Assembly: GCA_023105745.1 (NCBI GenBank)
Contig: JALGQZ010000007.1
Location: 884,592 to 948,591, forward strand
Source of the DNA: Austropuccinia psidii
Lineage: Eukaryota; Basidiomycota; Pucciniomycetes; Pucciniales; Sphaerophragmiaceae
Length of the DNA: 64,000 nt
Direction of reading: 5' to 3'
Shown piece by piece: positions 9,601 through 20,702 of the stretch. Both the position numbers and the translations under genes were made by a program. How positions within the stretch are numbered: the stretch's first letter is position 1; each line of letters begins with the position of its first letter. The notes beneath the pieces are model-generated. The model had not been told where the DNA came from and did not search any database. It saw nothing but the letters and a program-made list of their open reading frames with translations.

Positions 9601-10060
9601 ACCTTTTTAACACAGTAAGGGGGTGGAAACACCCACATATCAAAGTACAAACCACGCGAAGTGGTTTGAAGTAATAAAAACAGAATAATAAATAGAAATA
9701 AAAATAGTAAAGTAAAAAAAAAAAAAGAGGCTCACGATGATGTTCTACACAGGGCAATCTAAAGGTCTTTTCCCGCAAGACACAGTTACCCGAAGTGTTT
9801 TAAAGCTTCAATTGGGGTGTAATAACACCCCTCGAGACTACCACAGCCCACTCGAAAGGTTTCTGATGAGATTTACTGATCTGAGACCTGCTTAATTAAC
9901 AAAATAAACTGCACTGAGGCAGTTTTCAGAAATTCTAAGTAGAAAAGGACTAACCACTCAAAGTGGCTGAAAGCACAATAAAGTGCTTTGCAAGGTAATT
10001 AGAGATGCAAACAGCCCAACCGAAGCCACTAGAGGGTTGTAACACCCTCTAGATCAGCCT
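9601..10060 (+). other. Cluster of short perfect hairpins
   Basis: Within 450 bases: GGGTG-GAAA-CACCC (9621-9634); AAACCAC-GCGAA-GTGGTTT (9649-9667); GGGGTGT-AATA-ACACCCC (9814-9831); CCACT-CAA-AGTGG (9954-9966); AAAGCAC-AATAAA-GTGCTTT (9970-9989); and CTAGAGGG with an 8-base loop (10029-10052). The density is far above the neighbouring AT-rich DNA. A2 has related but fewer hairpins (for example AGGTG..CACCT near 58040). Probably RNA structure; role unknown. Confidence 0.6.
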
Positions 10061-10141
10061 GCCAAGCTGACTACCTTAACTTCTGACAACAAAGCAAAAA
10101 AAACAAAAGGGGGCTATAAGATAAATAAAAGAATAACAAAG

Positions 10142-11294
10142 AAGTCCTCAACATGACTTTAAACTGTTGGAATTTCTTTTATTGATGATTTGGAAAATAA
10201 AAACAAAAAATGCCCTCAGCATGGCTTAAAACTGCTTAGTTTTTTTATGAATTATAATTTTGATTTTTTAATTGGCTGATTGAGTTTTTTATTTTGAAAT
10301 TTTACAGGGCTATAAAAAAAAGATAGCCCTCAGCAGGGATATAAACTGCTTAATTTCATTTTTTATCATGATTCAATTAGTTGACTAACCAATTTTTTAT
10401 GAATGAACAGGGCTTTGAAAAAAAAAATGCCCTCAGCATGGCTTTAAACTGCTGGGTTTGTTTATTTATCTTATTAAATTTGTTTATTTTTTATGCTACA
10501 GGGCATACAAAACAATAAATGTCCTTAGCAAGACATTAAACTGCTGGTTTCTGATTTTATTTTTTATCTTGACTGTTTAGTTTACTGATCTGAAAATGAT
10601 TTTTTTACTGGGCTTTACAATAAAATGAAAAATAAAACAAAAAAAAGAGCCCTAAGTATGGCTATAAACTTCTGGTTTGAAGTTTTCTATCTTGCTTTTT
10701 TTATGCTGATTTTATATTTTATATTTTATTTTCTAATTAAGACTTATAAAGGAAAAGCCCTCATCAAGGCTTCAAAGTGATGGGCTTAAAAAATATATAA
10801 AAATAAAACAAAATAACAAAAAGCCCTAAGCAAGGCTTTAAACTGTTATTTTATCTTTTATTCTTTCTTATTTTGAATAATAGCTATACTAACATATTTT
10901 ATTTGGCTTCTACAGGTATTCAACATTAATAAAATATTTCTCTTATTTTATAGGCTTAAATATGCTTTTAAAGTGAAAATTAGTCCTTAACAAGACTATA
11001 AACTGTTGAATTTAATTATACAACTTGGCTTTGAAGATAAATCAAATCCCATGAAAACCAAAAATCATCAAACAAAAGTGTTTGGACAAAATATATAGTC
11101 CTTGGAAAGACCATAAACTTCCCCTTCAAATATCAACAATAAATCATCCAAATTATCAACAAGCACTCAAAGCTAAAACACAATAACCCAATGGTCCTTG
11201 GCAAGACCATAAACTGCCTATTTGAAGTATTCAAGAAGATTTATCAAGGACTATAAAAAACAGGATAAGTCCTTGGCAAGACTATAAACTACCT
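10142..11294 (+). other. Array of 12 repeated H-type pseudoknots
   Basis: Twelve degenerate units about 70-130 bases apart share: a stem arm, CT, a loop such as CAGCA, one A or T, the complementary arm, then (A/T)TAAAC and a tail pairing with the loop. Unit starts: 10142, 10212, 10325, 10429, 10519, 10648, 10755, 10821, 10981, 11098, 11191 and 11268. Stem 1 covaries (AAGTC/GACTT, AAGCC/GGCTT, ATGTC/GACAT, ATGGTC/GACCAT). Stem 2 covaries independently (CAACA/TGTTG, CAGCA/TGCTG, CATCA/TGATG, AAGT/ACTT, GGAA/TTCC, GGCA/TGCC). The A-rich third loop is typical of H-type pseudoknots. A2 has 18 units at 55690-57756. Confidence 0.8.
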
Positions 11295-12395
11295 AAGGTT
11301 TCATTTCTTATTTTTTTTCTAATTTTATGTCATTATAAACAAGAATTAGAAAGATTTACTGACTTGAATGTGCTGAACATATTTTTTGTTTTTTTTTATT
11401 TTCAAACTCATTTATTTATTTTCACTAAGAATTAGGGTCATATCCCATTCATGAGCTCAAGAATATTCTATCATACGTTTCCTACTATTACAACAAGACC
11501 CATGTAGTTGGCTTAGTTTTTCAACTCAATAATAACAATAATTAAAAAAAAAAACTCTACATCAAGTATTATTTTTTTTAAAAAAATTATCAATTTATTT
11601 GAAATATTTCTTCAATTACAAGAGAGTGATTGGAACATGTTTGAAAAGAAGAAGTATTTGTGCCATGAAGGCATTAATTGAACTCTGAAGGAGTTATTTA
11701 TATTAAAAACTCATAAATTGATGACATAATTTGGGGAATTTACATATTAATAACACCTCAATGTGCTATTTATTCCAAATGGAATTTAAAAAGCCCCCCA
11801 AAGAGCAAACAAGAGTTTTTTTTATTGTACAAAATTTGATTTTTCACTGTTTATATTCTTAACAACTGAAATGCATTTATGGGTAACAGAAAATCTGAAC
11901 CATAAAGGGGATGGACTTGAAATAAAGTCTGAGTCACAATGATGATTCCAAAAGGAAGAGTTGTGGCATCATAAGGGTAATTATATGAATAAAGGACCCA
12001 AATTATGATCATTCAACTGTGTAATATTAATCATAAATACTCTCAAGAGCACCAATTTTTGCTAAATGGCACAAATTACCACCTTCAACCAAACAGTTCC
12101 ATGATCTTAATTGTGATTCAGGTTTATTTCATTTGAATTGTGATTTTTACTCAGATATCTCAGTTAATGGGTATTTTATACTTACAGTAAAAAGAATAAA
12201 AAATAAAAAAAATATTTATTGAATAATCATTAAAATAAAATTATGCATATTTACTGTATCATTATTTATCCTCATCAAAAAAACTATAAAAAATAAGGGG
12301 TGGGTAAACTTATCTCTTACACTATCCCTTATAGTGGAAGTTTTGGGGGAATGAGAACATATCCTCTTCAAAATTTGAAAACCAACTCAAGATTT
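11295..12395. other. AT-rich family A spacer without genes
   Basis: Conserved as a block in A2 (54570-55690). Long A and T runs; no ORF or repeat of note apart from the polypurine copy at its right edge. Confidence 0.6.
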
Positions 12396-12411
12396 TTAAA
12401 TGGAGAGGGGG
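12396..12411 (+). other. Central polypurine tract of A1
   Basis: TTAAATGGAGAGGGGG is identical over 16 bases to the 3' polypurine tract at 18706-18721. A2 keeps the same pair (54551-54567 and 50352-50367, minus strand). Such a duplicate could prime a second plus-strand start during reverse transcription, as central tracts do in lentiviruses and Ty1. Confidence 0.75.
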
Positions 12412-12892
12412 GCCCTTATCCAAAACAAATATTATTAAAAAATATCAATAAATTAATATTAAAATCAGTTTTTAAATCACCTTATTATTACAATTTTTTA
12501 TTTTTCATTTCTTTAGAACAGGTATAATTCAGGAATACAAAAGAACAAAAGGACATAGATTAATTTGAAGAAATAGAAAGAGAATTGGGAAACAATTAAT
12601 TATAGGAAAATTATTCACAATAATGAAAATAAAGAAGATTGTTTATGAAGAAAAGCAGGAGTTCCTTATGGATTGACCTTTGGACAGAACAAGAACTTGG
12701 ACACTTCTTTGATTCTGGATTGAAACTCATTTGGAGTTCAAGAATCATTGGTCAGGATTTATGGACTGAAGGATGACCCACTGGATTAATTATGGACTCA
12801 GGACTCACTAAACATGAAGGACTAACAAGATGATTTACAACACTCAAATCAAATTGCCCTTGGGATTTTAAAGAAGATTGAAGACTCAAGAG

Positions 12893-13380
12893 GTCCTCAG
12901 CATGACACTAAACTGCTTCCCCTGTAGACTTGGGCAGGGAAGCTTATAAAAAATAACAGCCAAGAAGCTGAAGGGGATTGTCCTAGTCAGGAGAAGTGCT
13001 GAAGGACCATTTTTGTCCTCAGCATGACAATAAACTGCTTCCTTTGTATAACAGGAACAAGGGGTTTCACAGGGGTTTATCATTATCAAATTGGCCAAAA
13101 TGAACAAAGTGAAGTCTCAAGACCTTAATTAAGACAAGAAAATTCCTTATCAAGAAATAAAACAACCAGAAGAATACTTCATCAAGTGGGAATCATGAAT
13201 ATTGAAGAATAAAACAAGAGTCAAATGGAATCCAAATTGAAGCCCAAAGGAGCTCAAGAATGAAGATAAGCCCTTGGATTAGGCCAGGAGGTCCTTGCAT
13301 TACTTAAACTGCAGGACTTGTATACCTAATATACAGGGGTTACACACCTAGTTGTAGGTCCTGTATGACCTTAAACTACA
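12893..13380 (+). other. Four further pseudoknot units upstream of pol
   Basis: Units at 12893, 13013, 13291 and 13356 continue the family of the main array. The unit at 13013 has stem 1 TTGTC/GACAA. The unit at 13356 has stem 1 AGGTC/GACCT and stem 2 TGTA/TACA, so both stems differ from the others with pairing kept. The last unit ends about 100 bases before the pol start codon. The four are matched in A2 at 53583-54065. Confidence 0.72.
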
Positions 13381-13733
13381 TTTTTTATGGAAGAAAGAAG
13401 AAAAGAGGAATTGTGAAGACCTCAATATTTCAGGACACTAGCAAATTCTTGGAAATAATTAAAAATCACTAATTGAAGATGGATCACCAAATTTTAGCAG
13501 CCAAATATAAATCAGTCCTGAAGAAGGTGAGACCAGTCAATGAGCCAATGCCTCAAGACCTTAACCCACCTTTGGAAAGACCACCTTTGTCAAGATATCC
13601 TTATGAAACACCCTTATCACCAAACCCACCTATATTTTAAGAAACCTTTAAGGTCACCCATGAAAGACTGCAAGCAGTCAATTTTTTCCCACCAGGATGG
13701 TTATCAAATGAAGAAATCAATTTACTCAAAAAT

Positions 13734-15762
13734 TGTAAGGTTTGACTATGAAACAATAAGTAAAAATTACTAATTTATTACTTGTTGTACTCTGAATGTC
13801 CTTATAATTAAAATAAATAAGATTAAAATAATAATAATAATAAAGAAATATTATTTTTATGGCGTAAAAATATTATATTATTAAATAAATATAATAATAT
13901 AAATTAATATTATATGAAATTATAATATCATAAATAATATATTAATATAAAATAATTAATATATTATAAAGCTCTTTATTATTGTTACCAACAAATAATA
14001 AAGGCGTAAAAAACTGTTTTTTATAAATAAAAAACAATTAATAACAATAATATTACTAATATTAAAGTTATATATTAATATAAATACTATTTATATTAAT
14101 TAAGAATTATTAAGAGTAATAATAAGAGAGAAATTATTATAATAAGATGAAATAACCTACTTTTAACACTTAAAATAATAATTTTGAGATATTTTACCCC
14201 AAAAGAATATAATACAACTTTTTCAAATTGTATTTACAATAAAAAATAAAGAAATTTACTAAAATTCTTGATTTTACGTGGAAATGGGTTTATAGAGAGA
14301 TTTATAACAAAAACAATTAAAGAATTGATTTAATCACGTAAAAATAGTGATTAATATTAAGGTGGTCTTTGGTCTTTAATAATATAAGAGTTTTATATAT
14401 AAAGAATATAGAAAATTACCTTTTATTCAATTGATTTAATGTTTTTTGATGCGTCTGAGGGGTAAATAGAGTAAAAAGAGCTCTATTTATAGTAAATACC
14501 TCCCTCCTAGAGTCCAACAGGCTTCTAGTAGACGTGTACTGATCTTATTCACTGTAATTGATCAATATTTCAAGGTTTGAGGGTGATTACATCATGATCA
14601 AACCATATTACATCATTATTACACCATTATTTAGAGTTATCACTATAACTCTAAGTTTGATGACATCAGAGGCTTGGCAGAACCCCAAATTTCGTGGATT
14701 TTATTAGTTTTAATCATAAACTAATAGTATTCACCAATTCTATCACTCTTAAGACTGTTAAACTTAAATTAAGGTTACAGTATGTGATCATAACTGCTCA
14801 AATTAAGCTCAAACTTTGATCCTCAATATCTTTTAAGATTTACACGCTAAAGCAATTCAGAGAGTGAATTCTGATAGCCTGGAATAACCTTATTATGCTG
14901 CCAAGAGCTTTTCATTACATCATCAAAACTCTAATTTTGATGATTTTTCTTGTAACTCATCTTTTCTGTCGAAATTCAATATTTTAAACATCAAACCTTG
15001 ATTTCAGGGGGTTATACCCTGAATTTAATAATAAAAATTACATCATTCTTCACTAATGAACTAGGAGAATCCAACTGTGTACTTTTTTTTAAGTTTGGAG
15101 CACTTTCACAACAAAGTGGTCAACAGCTCTGTTGATTTTTATCAATAATTCATCATAGGTTTTAACCTTGTTTATAATTTGTAAAATAAAGTTCATATCT
15201 GTGTTCTTACAGTAATTATGTGGTAGCTTTATTTTTGGTTCATCATTCTATCATGTATAGTTTAGAAGATATTAGCTATGATCCTTGAATATATGCGTTG
15301 ACCAAAAAAGTGCATATATTCAGGATAATTCCTTAAGTATCAACATTGGAAATTAGCTTATTAATTGTTTTATGTGTGGATTTTCATGGGGAATCCACTG
15401 GTACAATTTATTTCACATGTTGTTTCATTAGTGTTTGAGATAAATAAGGTTTTATGGTTTTTATAAGGTATTATACCTTATAATTCCTTAAGTATTGACT
15501 TTACAGATATGCCATAAAAATGGTATATGTGTATTTTTCCATGGGGAATCCAATGGTATAATTTATTTTACATGTTGATTCATTGGTTTTTAAGTTAAAC
15601 CAATTTTTGTACCAATTTATGGTATTTTTTGTATATTTAAGTAATTATTCTTAATGTATAATTATTCTAAGTAATTTTAATATAATTATATTAAAGGTAT
15701 AATTATTCTGAGTCTTTTTTTGTGACCTCATTGGGTATGTGGTCATATCTCAAAGGCTCACA
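13734..15762 (-). mobile_element. Solo LTR (family C-related, subfamily D) inserted in A1 pol
   Basis: Starts TGT and ends ACA; flanked by the perfect 5-bp duplication AAAAT (13729-13733 and 15763-15767). The A2 pol shows the empty site. Read on the minus strand, its ends (TGTGAGCCTT...GAG and ...ACCTTACA) match the ends of the solo LTRs at 27524 and 41184, and a TATAAATAG lies at 14483-14491 on that strand, so it is a diverged relative inserted backwards. It contains no coding region. Length 2029 bases. Confidence 0.9.
14483..14491 (-). promoter_or_regulatory. TATA box of the inserted solo LTR
   Basis: TATAAATAG on the minus strand, about 60% into the LTR, the same relative place as in the family A and C LTRs. 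It would point transcription against A1 pol. Confidence 0.5.
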
Positions 15763-18705
15763 AAAATTTTATTACCTTAAGGGAAAAAGCAATAGCTTTC
15801 TGTGAAGAAGAAAGAGGATTACTCAAGCACTCATATGGAAAACCTTACAAGATACCATTAATACCTGATGAACCTTGGCAGAAGAAACCAATTCCCATTC
15901 CCAAATCAATTTTACCTCAGTTCACTGAATTAATCAGAGAAAGAATCAGGACTGGGCTCTATGAGCAATCCACCTCAAGCTACACAAGCCCAATCTTTTG
16001 TGTGGCCAAATCAAATGGGAAACTCAGAATTGTCCATGACCTTCAAGAACTCAACAAAGTCACCATCAAGGATGCTGGCTTACCACCTCATATTGAAGAA
16101 TTTGTAGATGCATTTGCAGGAAGAGCATGCTATGGACTAGGAGACATCATGGGAGGATATGATGAAAGAGAATTAGATGTCACTACAAGACCCCTCACTA
16201 CTTTTGAAACACCCCTTGGAAGGATGCAACTCACAAGACTACCCCAAGGAGCCACCAACTCAGTAGCAGTATACCAAGCCCAAATGACCTGGATACTTCA
16301 AGAAGAAAGACCAAAAAGTGTAGGAATTTTCATTGATGATGGAGGAATAAAAGGACCAAGATCACTTTACAACCAAGAAACACTACCAGAAAACCCCTCA
16401 ATCAGAAGATTTATATGGGAATATGCCATAACCTTAGAAAGGGTTTTATTCAGGATTGAAGAAGCAGGACTTACTATCTCAGGATCAAAATTTGCATGCT
16501 GTGTTCCAGCTTTGGACATAGTAGGGCATGTTGTATCATTTAAAGGAAGAACAATTTCAAAAAAAAAGATTAACAAAATTCAGAATTGGCCAACACCTCT
16601 TAACAAGAAGGAAATAAGGGGATTTCTTGGACTTTGTGCCTATGTAAGGATGTTCATTGAAAACTTCTCACAAGTTGCATCACCACTCAGAAGGCTCACC
16701 AGAGAAGATGTTGACTGGGACTGGGATCAAAAATGTGAAGAAGCTTTCCATAAGCTCAGAAGAATAGTTGGAGACAAAATAACTCTCAAGAAATTGGATT
16801 ATGACAAAGGATCAGGAAAAATTAAGCTAGCAGTAGATTCAAGCTACATTGCTGCAGGAGCAGTACTCACTCAAGAAGACAAAGAAGGAAAAGACAGACC
16901 AGTCTTATATGAATCAATAACTTTTTCAAAATTAGAATCAAAATACTCACATCCCAAATTGGAACTCTGTGGAGTTGCAAGAATTCTCAAAAAGCTTCAA
17001 ACAATACTTTGGGGACAACATTTTGAATTACAGGTTGATGTCAAGGCCTTAATTGAAATGATAAACACCCCTTGCTTACCCAATGCCCCCATGACAAGAT
17101 GGGTGGTTTTCATTTAACTATTTTCCTTTGATTTGGTACACAAACCAGGGAAAACTTTCACTATGCCAGATGGGCTATCCAGAAGACCAAAAAACTCAGA
17201 AGAAGAAGATGAAGATGCACCGGAATTTGATGAAGAAGAAGATTGGATCAAGCCACACCCTGGATTTGGGGCTAAGAATGTAAATTCACTCCATTTCTCA
17301 GGATTACAAGTACCAACCAAACAAGAAGGATTTTGGAAGAGAATGCAAGAATACTTAAGAACAATGAAAAAACCACAATCAAGCAAAGATGAAGAGCTTA
17401 GAAGGATTAAAAAAAGGTCACCCAACTTTTTCTTGGAAGATGGCCAGCTTAAAAGAAGAAACAACCCAAACCCTCAACTGGTGATATCAAGTCAAGAAGT
17501 TCAAAGCTACATTTTAAAGTCACTTCATGAAGACATGGGCCATAGAGGGGAAAATGAAACTTACAGAAGAATTAAAGCAAGATTTTGGTGGGAAGGAATG
17601 AATAAATCAGTAAAGAAATGGGTTCAATCTTGCCTAGCCTGGCAAAAGAGAAGTCAAAACTTACAAAGAGAACAAGGAAAATCTACAGCAACATCAACAA
17701 TCTTTGAAAGAGTAAGTTTGGATGCAGTCCATATCAAATCTGGCAGATAGAAGTATATGGTTGTGGCCAGAGATGATTTTTCAGGATGGCCAGAAACAGT
17801 TGGACTAGTCAAATTAACAGCAAAAGTAGTTGCAGAATGGTTCACCTCAGAATGGATATGCAGGTATGGCTCACCAAAAGAAGTAACTGTTGATGGGGGG
17901 CCAGAGTTTGGAAAAGAATTTCAAGATGCAGTAAAGAAAGCAGGATCAAGAATCAGAGTCACCACACCCTACTACCCAGAGTCTCAAGGAATGTTTGAAA
18001 GGGGCCATAAGCAACTCAAAGATGCCTTATTCAAGATGTGTGGAGAAAATGGAGGGAAATGGAAAAAATATTTACCACTAGTTACATTGGCTGACAGAAT
18101 TTCCACTAAAAGAACAACTGGTTTTTCACCATTTGAACTCCAATTTGGACAAATACCAGTATTACCAATTGACATTGAAACAAAAACATTTTTAGCAGTA
18201 GAATGGCACAAAATATCCACAACTGAGGAATTAGTGGAAGCCAGAGCTAAACAATTAGAAGGGAAAGAAGAAATGAGAAGGAAAGCAGCAGAAAAACTCA
18301 AAAAATCAAGGGAGGACTCAATGAAATATTGGGATAGAAGAATGGCACACCAACTAAGGTCACCACTCAATCCAGGAGATTTGGTCCTGGTTTACAACAA
18401 AGCAATAGAAACTAATTGGGGACTACTTTTCTAAAACAGATGGAATGGGTCCTACAGAGTAATCAAACAAATAAACAATGGACCATATGAACTTGAGGAA
18501 CTTGATGGAACAGAATTAGCAAGAAGATTTGCAGCATCTCAAGTCAAGAGTTTCTACCCAAGAGGAAAGCTTATAAACACAGAAGAAGACACAGAAGAAG
18601 AACAAAGTGAAGAAGATGATTCAATAAATGAGGAAGAGGTATTGGAGGAAGCCACAGAATCAGATGAAGAATAGGGAGCTCTCACCTGGAATGCTGGGGA
18701 CAGAA

Positions 18706-18722
18706 TTAAATGGAGAGGGGGA
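18706..18722 (+). other. 3' polypurine tract of A1
   Basis: TTAAATGGAGAGGGGGA directly before the LTR start TGTGG; primes plus-strand DNA synthesis. Confidence 0.85.
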
Positions 18723-20702
18723 TGTGGTATTCCATACCATTTTTTTCACCAGGCTCAAGCTCATAGTAACCCAAAACAGCAGTAAATCCAGCCTACAGGC
18801 AGACTTACACTCAAATTTTACACCAAAAGGTCAATTTTACAACGAGAAGCTGGATTTAACTCATAAAACCATGGCACGGGCACCAAAGGGAGGTGTATGT
18901 GTTTAAATAAATTATTCAATTTCTTTATGCATATGTAAAAAATCAAGTTACATATAGCAAACTAGTTACAACAAATAAGGTACCACCCTTTAAAATTACA
19001 AACCCCACCCAGCCTAACACCCCCTTACAGCCACAGGACTCATGCTGCAAGAAAAGGACACCTGCATGAATTACACAGCAACCTAGAACTTAACATAGAA
19101 AAGTCACATGATGCAAAGCTCAACTCCATGGAATTCCTGCAATTCATTTACAACACAGCCCCAGGAGTACCTTATCTTATATCCACAGTAACCCCACTTA
19201 AAACCTTAAAACAGAATCAAAATTATTTACACCACTCATCACCTCATGCAAACCAAAGCTAGTTAGAACAGGATTCATGCAGTACACAATTCCAATTAAA
19301 TCTCAACCACATGAATATGCACAGCATGTGTCAAAATAAAAAATCACCTCATCTCATAAAAACAGTAAATTCACCAGTGCAAGAAGTTATCATCTGACTT
19401 CATTTTAAAGCTCAAAAAGAAGAAAAACAAACATGACACCTGCATAAATTACACAGCCACTTCTACCCAACCTAAAATAGGACATATGCAAAGGAATTAC
19501 AAGGTCATCATGTGATACTGCATCCACCAACAGAATACCATGTGACCAGAAAGAGGCTGTGCACAACAAGAATCCCCAGCCAAAATTGAATCACCTCATG
19601 TATGCAAGGAAAATTCAAGAATATCACATCATAATTAGTTCACCAAAAGACAATCATGTGATAAATGGAGGCTGTGCAGAAAGAAAATTATCACCAAACC
19701 TTAAATCACCTGACCCATGCAAGAAAGGTCCTCACCAAAAATGGAGTCACATGATGAAATCAAGAGGAATTAAAGTGGAAAAAGACAGCTCCCATGGAGG
19801 GCCCTCTGGGCTCCCAAAAGGTATAAATAGAGGGGCTCTCTCCCCCAAATTTCAAAATCCCCCCATGCAAATTATATCCACTGCACAGTAGGAGCATAGG
19901 AATAATCCATCCCTCACCTGGGAGGTAGTCCAGTATGTTATAGTAAATTTACTTGCCCAGTAGCTAAGCTCAGTGGAAGTATAGTGTTGAAGATTATCCA
20001 ATAGCTAAGCTCAGTGGAATCTCATTATTATTAAAATAAAAATAAAAATTACCCAGTACCCAAGATTAGGGTTACTACTCTATTAAAATATTTTAACTAG
20101 TGAAATTAACTTCATTTAAAAAGATTTAAAACTAACCTACCCATTTAAAATTCAATATCAAGAACCTTAACTCTTAAATTTGACAAATACTATTTTATCT
20201 CATTATTAACCACTCTTAAAAAAAATAACAAACCTTTAAGAAAATATTTTACTCTATTATAACTATACCTTAACAAAATTACCTTTATCAACACCAATCA
20301 AATTTTCCAGAAAACCTTAAATAACCCATCTTACCAAGGATCTATCACCAAGAAGAAACCACTCACCTCAATGTAACCAAAAAAAGATTAAAATTAAACA
20401 GACAAGTATTTCATTAAATCTCAAATTTAACCAAATTACTGACATTATTTTTCATATTATTTATTGAATAGGTCTGATCTGAGACTGCTGAATTTTGTCT
20501 TCTGCAGTTGTAAAGCCACTTACTAATTTTATTTTGGTTTGTGAGCTCCAAGGAAGATTTTGTTCAGTATTTTAGGAGGGGCAGGAAATACACCCTTGCC
20601 ACCCTTGGTTACAGGAGTTATTAGCAATTCAAAACTAGTTACCTGTGATTTCCCCCTCCAGGTACTGCCTCATTTTAATCACACACAAGAGGAGTTCCCA
20701 CA
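18723..20702 (+). repeat. 3' LTR of A1 (1980 bp)
   Basis: Begins TGTGGTATTCC after the polypurine tract and ends AGTTCCCACA. Contains the TATA box (19822-19830) and the 20-bp direct repeat. No ORF is convincing; the longest shadows are not conserved as protein. Confidence 0.92.

Larger units (their letters stand above)
13479..18674 (+). pseudogene. pol: Pol of A1 (RT, RNase H, integrase), interrupted
   Basis: ATG at 13479. The protein copies element RNA into DNA and inserts it. Order: N-terminal linker, RT with FIDD catalytic box (16329-16340), RNase H (about 16790-17110), integrase with HEDMGH zinc-binding His pair (about 17525), core Asp residues in LDAVHI and VDGGPEF and the Glu in FERGHKQ, then a GPY/F-like module and an acidic tail. 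Stops lie in frame at 13638-13640, 17115-17117, 17748-17750 and 18432-18434; the first two are CAA to TAA and the third TGG to TAG compared with A2. The second zinc Cys is Trp (CLAW; CLAC in A2). A solo LTR splits the frame at 13734. There is no chromodomain. The RT belongs to a Ty3/Gypsy lineage other than the chromovirus of family B. Confidence 0.88.
1..20702 (+). mobile_element. Family A giant Ty3/Gypsy-type LTR retrotransposon, copy 1 (A1), 5' end outside window
   Basis: A partial 5' LTR (to 1179) and a complete 3' LTR (18723-20702) bracket gag, protease, accessory ORFs, a long structured spacer and an RT-RNase H-integrase ORF. The 3' LTR begins TGTGG and ends CCACA. The integrase gene follows RT and RNase H, which is the Ty3/Gypsy order. 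Removing the solo LTR at 13734-15762 and its duplicated site leaves an internal region of about 15.5 kb; with two 1.98-kb LTRs the element would be about 19.5 kb, very long for this superfamily. A second copy lies inverted at 48383-63948. The coding frames carry nonsense codons, so this copy is not autonomous. The two LTRs of A1 differ at roughly 3% of sites by eye, so it is not a very recent insertion. Confidence 0.9.

Noticed and set aside
12300..12527. 75-codon open frame over the central polypurine tract
   Set aside because: Its conservation is explained by the tract and its flanks; A2 does not preserve the frame.
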